Assembly (NCBI RefSeq): GCF_004683885.1
Contig: NZ_CP038440.1
Span: 2,737,127 to 2,801,126, forward strand
Direction: 5' to 3'
Length of the DNA: 64,000 nt
DNA from: Brevundimonas sp. MF30-B
GTDB lineage: Bacteria > Pseudomonadota > Alphaproteobacteria > Caulobacterales > Caulobacteraceae
The notes below the pieces were generated by a model, which saw only the letters and a list, made by a program, of their open reading frames with translations, was not told the DNA's origin and did not search any database. Positions 39,937 to 48,103 of the stretch are shown here, piece by piece. Position numbers and translations under genes: made by a program. Position 1 is the stretch's first letter. Every line of letters starts with the position of its first letter.

Positions 39937-42297
39937 ATGAAGCGACGCATCAAGCGAACCATCAAGGCGCTGAAATCGCGGCTGAACGCCTCGCGGCGCG
40001 ATGGCCCCCGCCAGCAGGGTGATCGCGCCCGCGATCGCGGCGACTGGGCGACAGCGGCCGACTTGTACAGCCGCCATCTCAGGGCGGCGCCCGATGATTT
40101 CGACATCTGGGTCCAGCTTGGCCACGCCATGAAGGAGACCGGCCGGCTGGATCAGGCCGAAGCGGCCTATGTCAAGGCGGCGCTGCTGCGTCCTCGCGAC
40201 GCCGATCTTTGGCTCATGCGCGGCCATCTCGCTCGACTGCGCAATGATGAGCACACTGCAGCGAGACACTACGCCGAGAGCTATTCAATCGCCGGCGATC
40301 CCCGCGCTCGGGAAGAGCGCGACCGCAGCCGTGAAAGAGCGCTCGGACAAACCAGTTCGGCAGGCTCAGGCGCTCCGGCTTTGCGACGCGTGGGCGCCCT
40401 CGAGGTTCTCGAGGGCGGACGCATCAAGGGGTGGGCCATTGATCCGGATCGGCCGGGCGCGCCGGTGGCGCTTGAGGTGCTGATCGATGGCCTGCCCAGC
40501 GCGTCGGCCGCGGCCGAACTGACCCATGCCGAACAACCGGCAGCGCGGCGGTTCGAGATCGATCTCTCGACGCAGCTGGATCTTGCTGCGCGGCCGGAAG
40601 TCGAGGTCCGCCTGTCGCGCACAGGCGAGACCCTCGACGGGTTTCCAATAGTCTTCGGCATGCCGGAACGACTGCGCGAGTGGAGCCAACGCCCGCCGAT
40701 CGTGCGCTCGGACGAAGAAGTCGACGGCCGCGTCTCCTTTGTCATGCTTGAGCCCTGGACGGCCGAGCGCGGAGCACAGCTGACCGCAGCCCTCAAGCGG
40801 CAAACCCACGCCGAGTGGGAGCTGCTGGCGCTTGTCGATGCGGATTGTAAGCCGGCGCGGCGCCCGGATCGCCGCATCCGGCTTATCCTCCAATCCGATG
40901 CCGGCGGCGCCTACGACCCCCTGTTTACGCAGAGCAAGGGGAACTGGATCGTGCCGCTTCAACCCGGGCAGACTCCGGAGCCGGAACTGGCGCACCGCCT
41001 GCTGGAGGCCTTCGCCGAAGGGGCGGACACGGTCATGACCGACGTCGCCCTGCATGGTCCGAATTCCGATGCACCCGGTGGATTCACGGCCCATCCCGCT
41101 TGGTCGCCGGAAGCCTTTCTCGCCGATGTCGCTGCGCCTCGTCTGGCCGGGTTCAGCGCCGATGCGTTGCGGCGCGCCGGAGGATATCGCCCCGACGCGT
41201 CGCTGCCCTTCGCCGACATGCTGCTCCGGGCTTGCGAAAAGTCCCGCACCATCACTCAGGTTCCGGCCCTGCTTGCACGCAGCCCGTATCCGACGCCGCC
41301 TTCCGCCGCCGATGTGGCCGCCACCCAGGCCGCTGCCTTGCGCCGGCAGGCGCGTGAAAACCACCTGGAGCCCGCTTCCGACGGCAGGGGGGCGCAGCCC
41401 CTTGAGATCGCCGACGCCCTCTTGGTCGTGGTCGAGGCGGATCGGCGACTCGACGAGATTGAGCCGCGCTTGCGCCTGGCTTGGCGTGAGGCCGGTGCGG
41501 CTGGCCAAGTGGTCCTGCTTGACCCCTATGCGCGTACCGCGCTGGAAGCCGAGCAGGTCCGCGGAATTGACGGCCGGCTGTCTTATATCCGCTGCACGCC
41601 GGATGACAGGACCGTCGCCTTGAACGCCCTGCTCTCCGAAAGGGCTTCGCAGTTCGACTCAGCTGTCCTGATCGGCGAGGGCGTCAAGCCGGAACCGGGC
41701 GCGGCGCGACGCCTCGCAGCCTGGCTGCGGGCGTGTCCGCAGGCGGCGCTGGCGGCTGGCGTGGTGCTGGACGGCGTAGGCCGTTGCGAGGGAATCGGCG
41801 TCATCGCAGGGCCGGGCGGCGGCCTGGCGCCAGCATGGTCGGGCCGCTTGCTCGCCGAGGCCGGGCCAGATGGCCGCCGCGCCCGGCGCTGTACGGGTGC
41901 CAGCCTAGACCTGGCCGCCGTGCGCACCGCCGTTTTCACCCAAGGCGGCGGCTTCAGCAGCCACCTGAGCGGTCTGTGGCGGGATGTCGACCTGGCGCTG
42001 AGGCTGGAGCCTACGGGCTGGAGCATTCTCGTCGACCCCGAAGCCGTCGCCCGGCGCATCGGCGACCCTGCCGAGCTTGATGCGGAGATGGCGCGATGGT
42101 TCCGCCATCGATGGAGTCAGCGTCTGGCGGCTCAGGACCCGTTCTACAGCCCCCTGCTGTCGTCCGACCTCACCCATCGCACCGGGACGCTAGAGTATGT
42201 TTGGTCGGCGGGACGCCGAACCAGCCGAGAGGGGCCTGCTGACTTGGGCCAGGCGCGGCCGCGTCTCAGTCCTTCGAGCTACCCGGTGGCGGCATGA
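39937..42297 (+). CDS. TPR protein with degenerate glycosyltransferase-like domains
   Basis: A 786-residue protein with a basic N-terminus (MKRRIKRTIKALKSRLNA). TPR repeats cover about residues 25-130. A beta module at about 150-240 contains LEVLEGGRIKGWAIDPDRPG. Two GT2-like segments follow. The first (RVSFVMLEPW...) lacks a clear DxD, since it reads LVDADCKP without the usual sugar-binding pattern. It is paralogous to the next gene at the N-terminus. The ATG at 39937 follows AGAGG. Its stop overlaps the next start (ATGA). It is possibly a scaffold or an inactive partner for its neighbour (inference). Confidence 0.65.
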   Translation: MKRRIKRTIKALKSRLNASRRDGPRQQGDRARDRGDWATAADLYSRHLRAAPDDFDIWVQLGHAMKETGRLDQAEAAYVKAALLRPRDADLWLMRGHLARLRNDEHTAARHYAESYSIAGDPRAREERDRSRERALGQTSSAGSGAPALRRVGALEVLEGGRIKGWAIDPDRPGAPVALEVLIDGLPSASAAAELTHAEQPAARRFEIDLSTQLDLAARPEVEVRLSRTGETLDGFPIVFGMPERLREWSQRPPIVRSDEEVDGRVSFVMLEPWTAERGAQLTAALKRQTHAEWELLALVDADCKPARRPDRRIRLILQSDAGGAYDPLFTQSKGNWIVPLQPGQTPEPELAHRLLEAFAEGADTVMTDVALHGPNSDAPGGFTAHPAWSPEAFLADVAAPRLAGFSADALRRAGGYRPDASLPFADMLLRACEKSRTITQVPALLARSPYPTPPSAADVAATQAAALRRQARENHLEPASDGRGAQPLEIADALLVVVEADRRLDEIEPRLRLAWREAGAAGQVVLLDPYARTALEAEQVRGIDGRLSYIRCTPDDRTVALNALLSERASQFDSAVLIGEGVKPEPGAARRLAAWLRACPQAALAAGVVLDGVGRCEGIGVIAGPGGGLAPAWSGRLLAEAGPDGRRARRCTGASLDLAAVRTAVFTQGGGFSSHLSGLWRDVDLALRLEPTGWSILVDPEAVARRIGDPAELDAEMARWFRHRWSQRLAAQDPFYSPLLSSDLTHRTGTLEYVWSAGRRTSREGPADLGQARPRLSPSSYPVAA

Positions 42298-44492
42298 GCT
42301 GGGGCAAGACCATCAAGCGCGGCCTGCGGCGCCTGGGCGTTCTGCCCGATGTCCGACGGTCTCCGCCCGACCCGTTGCGGGAGACCCGACGCCTCAAGCG
42401 CATCCGCGCCGAGAACGCTCGAGACGCCGGTGACTGGGCCGAGGCCGCGCGATTCTACGGCGAGGCGCTGGAAGGCGACCAAGACGATGTGTCCAATCGC
42501 GTGCAGTACGGGCACGCGCTCAAGGAATGTGGCCGGCTGGCCGAGGCAGAGGCCGCCTATCGCCGGGCGATATCTTTGAGGCCTGCGGACGCCGACACCT
42601 ATCTGCATCTTGGCCACGTGTTGAAGATGCAGCATCGCCCCGAAGACGCCAAACAGGCCTACGCCGACGCTCTCGCCTGGAGCCCGGACCTGGCCGCCGC
42701 GCGCGACGAATTGATCGGCCTGGGCGGACGGGGCCGACTGCCGCACCATGCCTGGGGGCGCGACGCAGCCACCGAGCGCCTTGGCCAGTTAGGCCAAACG
42801 CTGGCCGCCGTCCGGCATCTGGCCGGCGAATGGCGGCTGGCCGGCAGCTACCCCGTGCAGGCCTGGGACGCCTTTCGGCGTGACCACCCGCTGACGCCGC
42901 CCCCGGCCTGGGCCGAAACGGCGCCGGGCGTGCATGTGATCGTCAACGCCGCCGACGCCCCGCCCTCCGATCTACGCGCCACGCTGCACAGCCTGCTGAA
43001 CCAAGCCGCCGCCGAGTGGACGGCGGTGGTCGTCTGCGGCCCCCAGATGCGGGATCATCCCGTCGCCGGCCTGGCCTCGCGCGACGCCCGGATATCGTTC
43101 GACCACGCCGTCTCGACCAGCCCGGAAAGCCCGCGCCTGCTGATGGAGGCCGGCGTCGTTCTCGAGCCATACGCCCTGGCCTGGCTGACCCAGGCGTGGA
43201 TGCGTACGGGCGCGCTGGCCGTCTACGCGGACCACGACAGCCACAGCCGTCACTGGCGCGAAGGGCGAGCCTGCTTCGATCCCGCCCTCTACGCGGCGCC
43301 GGACGCAGACGACCTGGCGACGACGCCGGTCGTTCCCTCGATCGTGCTGACCGCCCCATCCGCGGTGGTGGCGCCCCCGCAGGCGGACGTCGATGCGCGG
43401 CGCAGCGCGCTCGTCGCCGCAGCCCGGCAGGGTGCCGCGGCTCATCTGCCGCGCGTTCTGTCCAGCGTCTGGCGTGACGGGCCGGCGGCGGACCTGCCGT
43501 TCGAATCCGGACTGAAAACGGAATTGCCGCCAGGGCCAGAGCCTCTGAACGGCCGCATCCTGGTCGTCATTCCCACGCGTGATGCGGCTGACATGCTGCG
43601 CGCCTGTGTCGACAGTCTGATCGCCAAGGCCGCCGAGCCCGAGCGTGTGGAGCTGCTCATCGTCGACAACCGCAGCCAGGACGCCGCCACCGCCGCCCTG
43701 CTGGACGACTGGGCCGCATCGGGGCGCGCCAGGGTCGTCACACACGACGAGCCCTTCAACTGGGCCCGGATCAACAACCGGGCGGTGGCGGGCCTCGACC
43801 CCGCGATGCTCGTGTTCGCCAACAACGACGTGGAGGCCCTGTCCTCAGGTTGGGACGCGCGTCTTCGCCAGACATTGGCTCGCCCTGAAATCGGCCTGGT
43901 CGGCGCGCGGCTGCTTTACCCGGACGGCACGCTTCAGCACGCCGGGGTGGTGTTGGGCCGCGGGGAGGGACGGCCGATCCACGAGGGCCTGCACAGCCGT
44001 CCTGGCGAGCCCGGTCCTCTCGCGCGCTGGATTCGGCCGCGCGCTGTCGCGGCGGTGACGGGAGCGTTCATGGCGGTCCGCCGGGAGGTCTTCGAGCTGT
44101 TGGGCGGCTTCGACGAAGGGCTGGCGGTTGGCTACAACGACATGGATCTGTGTCTTAAGGCGCGCGCGCAGGGGCTGCGCGTCCTCTACGATCCTGCCCT
44201 GGTCCTGACCCATCACGAGTCAAAGACGCGGGGCTTCAATGACGGCGGAGAACGGACCCGATGGGACGACGATGAACTGACAGACCTTCATCGCCGCTGG
44301 GGCCAGGCCTTGTTCACGGACATGTCGTTGAACCCTCAATGGGTGTCTGCGCACTCAAGAGTGTTCGACGGCTATCGCGACCTCGGCCCCCGGGAGACGA
44401 TCGAGTGGCTGATGCGCTCAGCCAGGCCCGACCCCTGGCGTATTCTCGACGAAGACCGAGAGGCCTCGGACGGCGCGTCCCGTCAAGCCTGA
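42294..44492 (+). CDS. TPR-containing GT2 family glycosyltransferase
   Basis: A 732-residue protein. The N-terminus holds three TPR units (DWAEAARFYGEALEGDQDDV, AEAEAAYRRAISLRPADADTY). A low-similarity middle part follows. The C-terminal GT2 domain (about 420-720) is intact: RILVVIPTRDAADMLRACVDSL, IVDNRSQD, FNWARINNRA, NNDVEALSSGW (the DxD equivalent) and VGARLLYPDGTLQHAGVVLG. FDEGLAVGYNDMDLCLKA is the acceptor-side ED motif. It is the typical O-antigen/rhamnan-like polymerising transferase. It is coupled to the degenerate paralogue upstream. Confidence 0.82.
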   Translation: MSWGKTIKRGLRRLGVLPDVRRSPPDPLRETRRLKRIRAENARDAGDWAEAARFYGEALEGDQDDVSNRVQYGHALKECGRLAEAEAAYRRAISLRPADADTYLHLGHVLKMQHRPEDAKQAYADALAWSPDLAAARDELIGLGGRGRLPHHAWGRDAATERLGQLGQTLAAVRHLAGEWRLAGSYPVQAWDAFRRDHPLTPPPAWAETAPGVHVIVNAADAPPSDLRATLHSLLNQAAAEWTAVVVCGPQMRDHPVAGLASRDARISFDHAVSTSPESPRLLMEAGVVLEPYALAWLTQAWMRTGALAVYADHDSHSRHWREGRACFDPALYAAPDADDLATTPVVPSIVLTAPSAVVAPPQADVDARRSALVAAARQGAAAHLPRVLSSVWRDGPAADLPFESGLKTELPPGPEPLNGRILVVIPTRDAADMLRACVDSLIAKAAEPERVELLIVDNRSQDAATAALLDDWAASGRARVVTHDEPFNWARINNRAVAGLDPAMLVFANNDVEALSSGWDARLRQTLARPEIGLVGARLLYPDGTLQHAGVVLGRGEGRPIHEGLHSRPGEPGPLARWIRPRAVAAVTGAFMAVRREVFELLGGFDEGLAVGYNDMDLCLKARAQGLRVLYDPALVLTHHESKTRGFNDGGERTRWDDDELTDLHRRWGQALFTDMSLNPQWVSAHSRVFDGYRDLGPRETIEWLMRSARPDPWRILDEDREASDGASRQA

Positions 44493-44568
44493 GGCCGCCC
44501 GGAACTATCGCCTTGTCCCTGCCAAAAGCCTGGACGAAACTGAGAACAATCACTTGGAGATACGCAGA

Positions 44569-45042
44569 ATGGCTCGTCTCGCCGCGGCGCTCGTCGTCAT
44601 AGGCTCTGTAACGCTCGCGGCTTGCGACGGGGAGCCGGCACGGGGCGCCGACGCCGCAGCGCCGGGCGCCGGAGCGGCTGAGGCGAGCGCGCCCCCGACC
44701 GACGTCCCCGTAGACGCCGCCTCGGGCTCCGAGGAGGCGCTTCCGGCCTTCGCCGAACTCTACCCCGGCGCGGACGTCAGCCAGCCACTGGTCTCCGCGG
44801 ACGGCGCCTCCGGGCCAGGCGGCATGACGGCGTTCACCACCGATGCATCGCCCGAGGCGGTGATCGACTTCTATCGCCAGCGCGCCGAGAGCGCGGGCCT
44901 GACGTCGCAGACCGCGCTGAATCAGGGCGAAACCCGCGCCTATGGCGCAGTGGGCGAAGCAGGCGCGACGGTTCAGGTCGTCGCAGGCCCAGGCGAGAAC
45001 GGCGTCACCTCGGTTCAGCTGACGTGGAGCGCGGGTCGGTGA
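44569..45042 (+). CDS. lipoprotein of unknown function
   Basis: A 157-residue protein with a signal sequence and lipobox (SVTLAAC), so an inner- or outer-membrane lipoprotein. A Pro/Ala-rich linker is followed by a compact domain with MTAFTTDASPEAVIDFYRQRAESAGL, resembling short DUF-type domains that bind ligands. The ATG at 44569 lies eight bases after GGAGA at 44556-44560. It is the first of three exported-protein genes with overlapping stops and starts (GTGA, then TTGA). Confidence 0.7.
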   Translation: MARLAAALVVIGSVTLAACDGEPARGADAAAPGAGAAEASAPPTDVPVDAASGSEEALPAFAELYPGADVSQPLVSADGASGPGGMTAFTTDASPEAVIDFYRQRAESAGLTSQTALNQGETRAYGAVGEAGATVQVVAGPGENGVTSVQLTWSAGR

Positions 45043-45857
45043 TTAGGGCTGCGGGGCTCCTTCTGGCGACCCTGCTGGGGCTGACAGCCTGCGCCGGAAC
45101 GCCCGCCGCCGTGACGGAGGTTCCTGGCCTGCAGTCGGCGTCCAATGAAGGCTACGTCGGCGCAGACCTCTTGACCGAGCTCGCCCGCTCGATCCCTCCG
45201 CCCCCTTCCCCGGGATCGGATGTCGATCTTGCAGATCGCGCCGCATCGGCGGCTCTCCGGCCCTTGCTGGGCGGCGATCGGTGGCTGCTCGCCACCGCCC
45301 ATGCCGAGGTTCGCCCCGACTTGGCCGCTCCGCATTTCGACTGCGCCCTGGGCGTTCGCATGGGCGGGCAGCAGACCCCCGCGCTCGAACGGATGCTCGC
45401 ACGCCTCTTTCAGGACGCCGATCATGTCGCCGAGGCGGTCAAGGCGCGCGCGGCGCGGCCGCGCCCGGTGGCTGACGATCAGGATCGCCAATCCTGTCAG
45501 CGCATCACGGACGCGGGGCGAAACAGCCCATCCTATCCGTCCGGCACCGCGGCGGTGGGAGCAGCCTATGGGGAGGCCTTCGCCGCCCTGGACCCGGACC
45601 GTAGCGATGCGGCGCGCCGGACGGGCGACGAGATCGCGATAAGCCGGCAGGTCTGCGCCATGCACTATCCGTCGGACGTCGAAGCGGGCAAGGCGATCGG
45701 CAAGGCGGTCTTCGCGGCCGCAGCCGCCACCCCGGCCTTCGCGCAGGATCTGGCCGCCGCGCGCGCCGAACTGGCCATGGTCCGCGCCACGGGCCTGACC
45801 AATCCGGGCTGCGCGGCCGAGGCTGCAACCCTCGCCGTGCCGCTTCCCCAGCCTTGA
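45039..45857 (+). CDS. PAP2/class A acid phosphatase-like lipoprotein with altered active site
   Basis: About 272 residues. The GTG at 45039 overlaps the upstream stop (GTGA), and GGAG lies nine bases before it. A lipobox (LGLTAC) follows the signal sequence. The acid phosphatase motifs are K-x6-RP (Lys135...Arg142-Pro143), PSYPSGT, and SRQVCAMHYPSD (Ser202, Arg203, His209, Asp213). The second motif should read PSGH: the His is replaced by Thr170, so normal catalysis is doubtful. Two Cys pairs may be disulfides. It belongs to the class A nonspecific acid phosphatase/PAP2 superfamily and is periplasmic or outer-membrane attached. Confidence 0.75.
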   Translation: MIRAAGLLLATLLGLTACAGTPAAVTEVPGLQSASNEGYVGADLLTELARSIPPPPSPGSDVDLADRAASAALRPLLGGDRWLLATAHAEVRPDLAAPHFDCALGVRMGGQQTPALERMLARLFQDADHVAEAVKARAARPRPVADDQDRQSCQRITDAGRNSPSYPSGTAAVGAAYGEAFAALDPDRSDAARRTGDEIAISRQVCAMHYPSDVEAGKAIGKAVFAAAAATPAFAQDLAAARAELAMVRATGLTNPGCAAEAATLAVPLPQP

Positions 45858-46816
45858 TCGGGATCGCGATCGGGCTGGTCCTGGCCGCTCAGGCGCCGCC
45901 CGGGACGCGCGATTGCTCGGCACAGGAGATAGACGCCCTAACGGCGGCCACCGACCAACCCTTCGCCTTGCGGTGCCGGGCCCGGCTTGGCGGTCGATCG
46001 GTCGTACGCCCTGTCCGCATCGAAGGGGCGGAAGCGTCGGGCGCCCTTCTGGACTGCGGCGGCGGATCGATCGGCCGGCCGGGCCAGGCCGTGACCACGC
46101 GTTCGCCCACCGTCGCCATCTGGTCGCGTGATCTGGGCGACGGGCGCTTCAGCCGTCCGCGCGGCGTCGCCCTGACCGACTGCACCGTTCACGGCGCGGT
46201 GCGCATCTGGGGCATGGGGGCGGGCGAGAGCATGGTCAGCCTGCACGCCGCGTCTCGCCGGCCCGACCACACCGCGCGCGCCCAGGCCGCCGCGCCGACC
46301 GACATCGCCCTGAGCCGCGTCACCTTCGCCGGAACCGGCTCCATTCCGCTGTATGTCGGGCCGGGCGTCACGCGCGTGACGGTCAGCGACAGCCGCTTCA
46401 CCGGCCGCTCGGTCTCGACGGCCGTCTATCTGGACGCCGAGAGCGCGGACAACACCATCCGCGACAGCAGCTTCGACCTGCGCACCGGCCGAGAGGTCAT
46501 CGCGGTCGACGGCTCGGCCCGCAACCGGATCATGGACAACCGCATCGCCCTGAACCGGATGGGCGGGGTCTTCCTGTATCGCAACTGCGGCGAGGACGGC
46601 GTGATCCGGCATCAGACGCCGTCGGACAACCGCATCACCGGCAACACCTTCACCCGCGCCGCCTGGCTGGTCCCGCGCGCCGTGGTGGTCGGATCGCGCG
46701 AAGGCAATCGGCGCTATTGCGGCGACGACGCCGGCTGGCCCTTCGGCTCCAGCGCCGACGACGGCGACAACGCTGCGGGCAATGTCGTCGCCGGCAACAC
46801 CGTCAGCCGACGGTGA
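45854..46816 (+). CDS. exported right-handed beta-helix protein
   Basis: A 320-residue protein beginning with a TTG that overlaps the phosphatase stop (TTGA). The N-terminus MIGIAIGLVLAAQA is a short signal peptide. The body has repeated Asn/Gly-rich turns: SRVTFAGTGSIPLYV, VSDSRFTGRSVSTAVYL, IRDSSFDLRTG, IMDNRIALNRMGGVFL, RITGNTFTRA. This is the parallel beta-helix (pectate-lyase-like) fold of carbohydrate-active or adhesin proteins. No catalytic residues can be assigned. It overlaps aguB by 14 bases at its 3' end. Confidence 0.72.
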   Translation: MIGIAIGLVLAAQAPPGTRDCSAQEIDALTAATDQPFALRCRARLGGRSVVRPVRIEGAEASGALLDCGGGSIGRPGQAVTTRSPTVAIWSRDLGDGRFSRPRGVALTDCTVHGAVRIWGMGAGESMVSLHAASRRPDHTARAQAAAPTDIALSRVTFAGTGSIPLYVGPGVTRVTVSDSRFTGRSVSTAVYLDAESADNTIRDSSFDLRTGREVIAVDGSARNRIMDNRIALNRMGGVFLYRNCGEDGVIRHQTPSDNRITGNTFTRAAWLVPRAVVVGSREGNRRYCGDDAGWPFGSSADDGDNAAGNVVAGNTVSRR

Positions 46817-47711
46817 TCGGATCGGGCCTCAACGCGCCGTAGAGATCGGTGCGGCGGTCGCGGAAGAAGCCCCAGGCCGCGCGGTGACGATCCAGGAAGT
46901 CCAGGTCGAAGGTGTGCGTCAGCACCCCCTCCTCCCGATCCAGGCTCTCGACCAGGTCGCCGCGGTGATCGGCGATGAAGGAGTGGCCGTAGAAAATCTG
47001 GCCCGCCTCGGTGACCTGTTCGTGGCCGATGCGGTTGGCGCCGACGACGGGCACGACGTTGGACACCGCATGGCCCTGCATGGCGCGCCGCCAGGGCGCG
47101 GCCGTGTCCAGGCTGTCGTCGTGCGGCTCGGTGCCGATGGCGGTCGGATACATCAGCACCTCGGCGCCCATCAGCATCATGGCGCGCGCGGTTTCGGGGT
47201 ACCACTGGTCCCAGCAGATGCCGACGCCGACCTTGCCGAAGCGGGTGTTCCAGACGCGGAAGCCCGTGTCGCCCGGCCGGAAATAGTACTTCTCCTGATA
47301 GCCGGGACCGTCGGGGATGTGGCTCTTGCGATAGACACCCAGCGCCTCGCCGTCCGCGTCCAGCATGACCAGTGAATTGTAGTACTGCGGCCCGGCCCGC
47401 TCGAAGATCGACACCGGAATGGCAACGCCCAGCTCCTTGGCGACCGGCGCCAGCTGGGTCACGCACGGGTGCTCGCGCCATTCATGGGCGTGGGCGAACC
47501 ACTTCTCCTCCTGGCTGACGCAGAAGTACGGCCCCTGGAACAGCTCGGACGGCAGGATCACCTGCGCGCCCTTGGCCGCCGCCTGGCGGATCAGGTCGAT
47601 GGTCTTGTCGATATTGGCCTGCAGATCCTCGCCATACGAGGTCTGCAAGGCGGCGACGGAGATCGTTCTTGGAGTGGCGAGTGACGAGTGGCGAGTGGCG
47701 AGCGAGGTCAT
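46803..47711 (-). CDS. aguB: N-carbamoylputrescine amidase
   Basis: A 302-residue carbon-nitrogen hydrolase that makes putrescine from N-carbamoylputrescine. The nitrilase triad is Glu in LPSELFQGPYF, Lys in KSHIPDG and Cys in GICWDQWYPE. The segment YQEKYYFRPGDTGFRVW is typical of AguB. The first 15 residues (MTSLATRHSSLATPR) are unusual. They are encoded by a heptanucleotide array that flanks the inserted four-helix gene; normal members start near RTISVAALQT. The ATG overlaps the four-helix gene stop. Confidence 0.93.
   Translation of the reverse strand: MTSLATRHSSLATPRTISVAALQTSYGEDLQANIDKTIDLIRQAAAKGAQVILPSELFQGPYFCVSQEEKWFAHAHEWREHPCVTQLAPVAKELGVAIPVSIFERAGPQYYNSLVMLDADGEALGVYRKSHIPDGPGYQEKYYFRPGDTGFRVWNTRFGKVGVGICWDQWYPETARAMMLMGAEVLMYPTAIGTEPHDDSLDTAAPWRRAMQGHAVSNVVPVVGANRIGHEQVTEAGQIFYGHSFIADHRGDLVESLDREEGVLTHTFDLDFLDRHRAAWGFFRDRRTDLYGALRPDPITVG
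47672..47706. repeat. heptanucleotide tandem array (GAGTGGC), four copies plus one diverged
   Basis: Units at 47672-47678, 47679-47685 (GAGTGAC), 47686-47692 and 47693-47699, followed by the diverged GAGCGAG at 47700-47706. The array lies within the first codons of aguB, read in its reverse complement. It is the inverted partner of the array at 48074-48101. Confidence 0.95.
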
Positions 47712-48103
47712 GACTTGCGCATCTCCAGCTTGTTGATGAGGCCAGCCAACATGCGGCTGATTTCGTCGGCGTTTTCCAGCAGGGAGGCGAGTTCGGCCTG
47801 CTCAACATAGCCAAGTCGTTCCGCGATGATCAGTTGCGTCTCCGCCTCGGCAAGAGAGCCTCGAGCGATCGATAGGAACCGAACGAAGTCTCCCGAACTG
47901 CGGCGCGCACAGCCTTCAGCGACATTCGACGGGACAGAAATCGCCGACCGTCGAACCTGGCTGGTCAGCCCATACTTTTCCTCAGGCGGCCACTCTCGCG
48001 TGATCGCATAAACCCGCTCCACCCAAGTGATCGCTTTTTGCCAAACGAGGAGGTCGCGATAATGGCGGACCTCGCCACTCGCCACTCGCCACTCGCCACT
48101 CAT
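47708..48103 (-). CDS. four-helix bundle protein (23S rRNA intervening-sequence S23 family)
   Basis: A 131-residue protein. After a repeat-encoded start (MSGEWRVASGEVRHYRD) it has the family's signature: LLVWQKAITWVERVYAITREWP, then YGLTSQVRRSAISVPSNVAEG, then a helix with FVRFLSIARGSLAEAETQLI. The family occurs as intervening sequences in 23S rRNA, near diversity-generating elements (Avd), and as free genes. No reverse transcriptase is present here. It sits inside the aguA-aguB unit, overlapping both by four bases. The flanking inverted heptamer arrays suggest it arrived as a small element. Confidence 0.85.
   Translation of the reverse strand: MSGEWRVASGEVRHYRDLLVWQKAITWVERVYAITREWPPEEKYGLTSQVRRSAISVPSNVAEGCARRSSGDFVRFLSIARGSLAEAETQLIIAERLGYVEQAELASLLENADEISRMLAGLINKLEMRKS
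48074..48101. repeat. heptanucleotide tandem array (GCCACTC), four perfect copies
   Basis: Four perfect copies of GCCACTC, the reverse complement of GAGTGGC at 47672. On the minus strand they encode the start of the four-helix protein (MSGEWRVASGE). Together the arrays form inverted repeats around a core of about 370 bases. Confidence 0.95.

Noticed and set aside
47672..48101. Short repeat arrays considered as CRISPR
   Set aside because: Seven-base units with no spacers; no cas genes.
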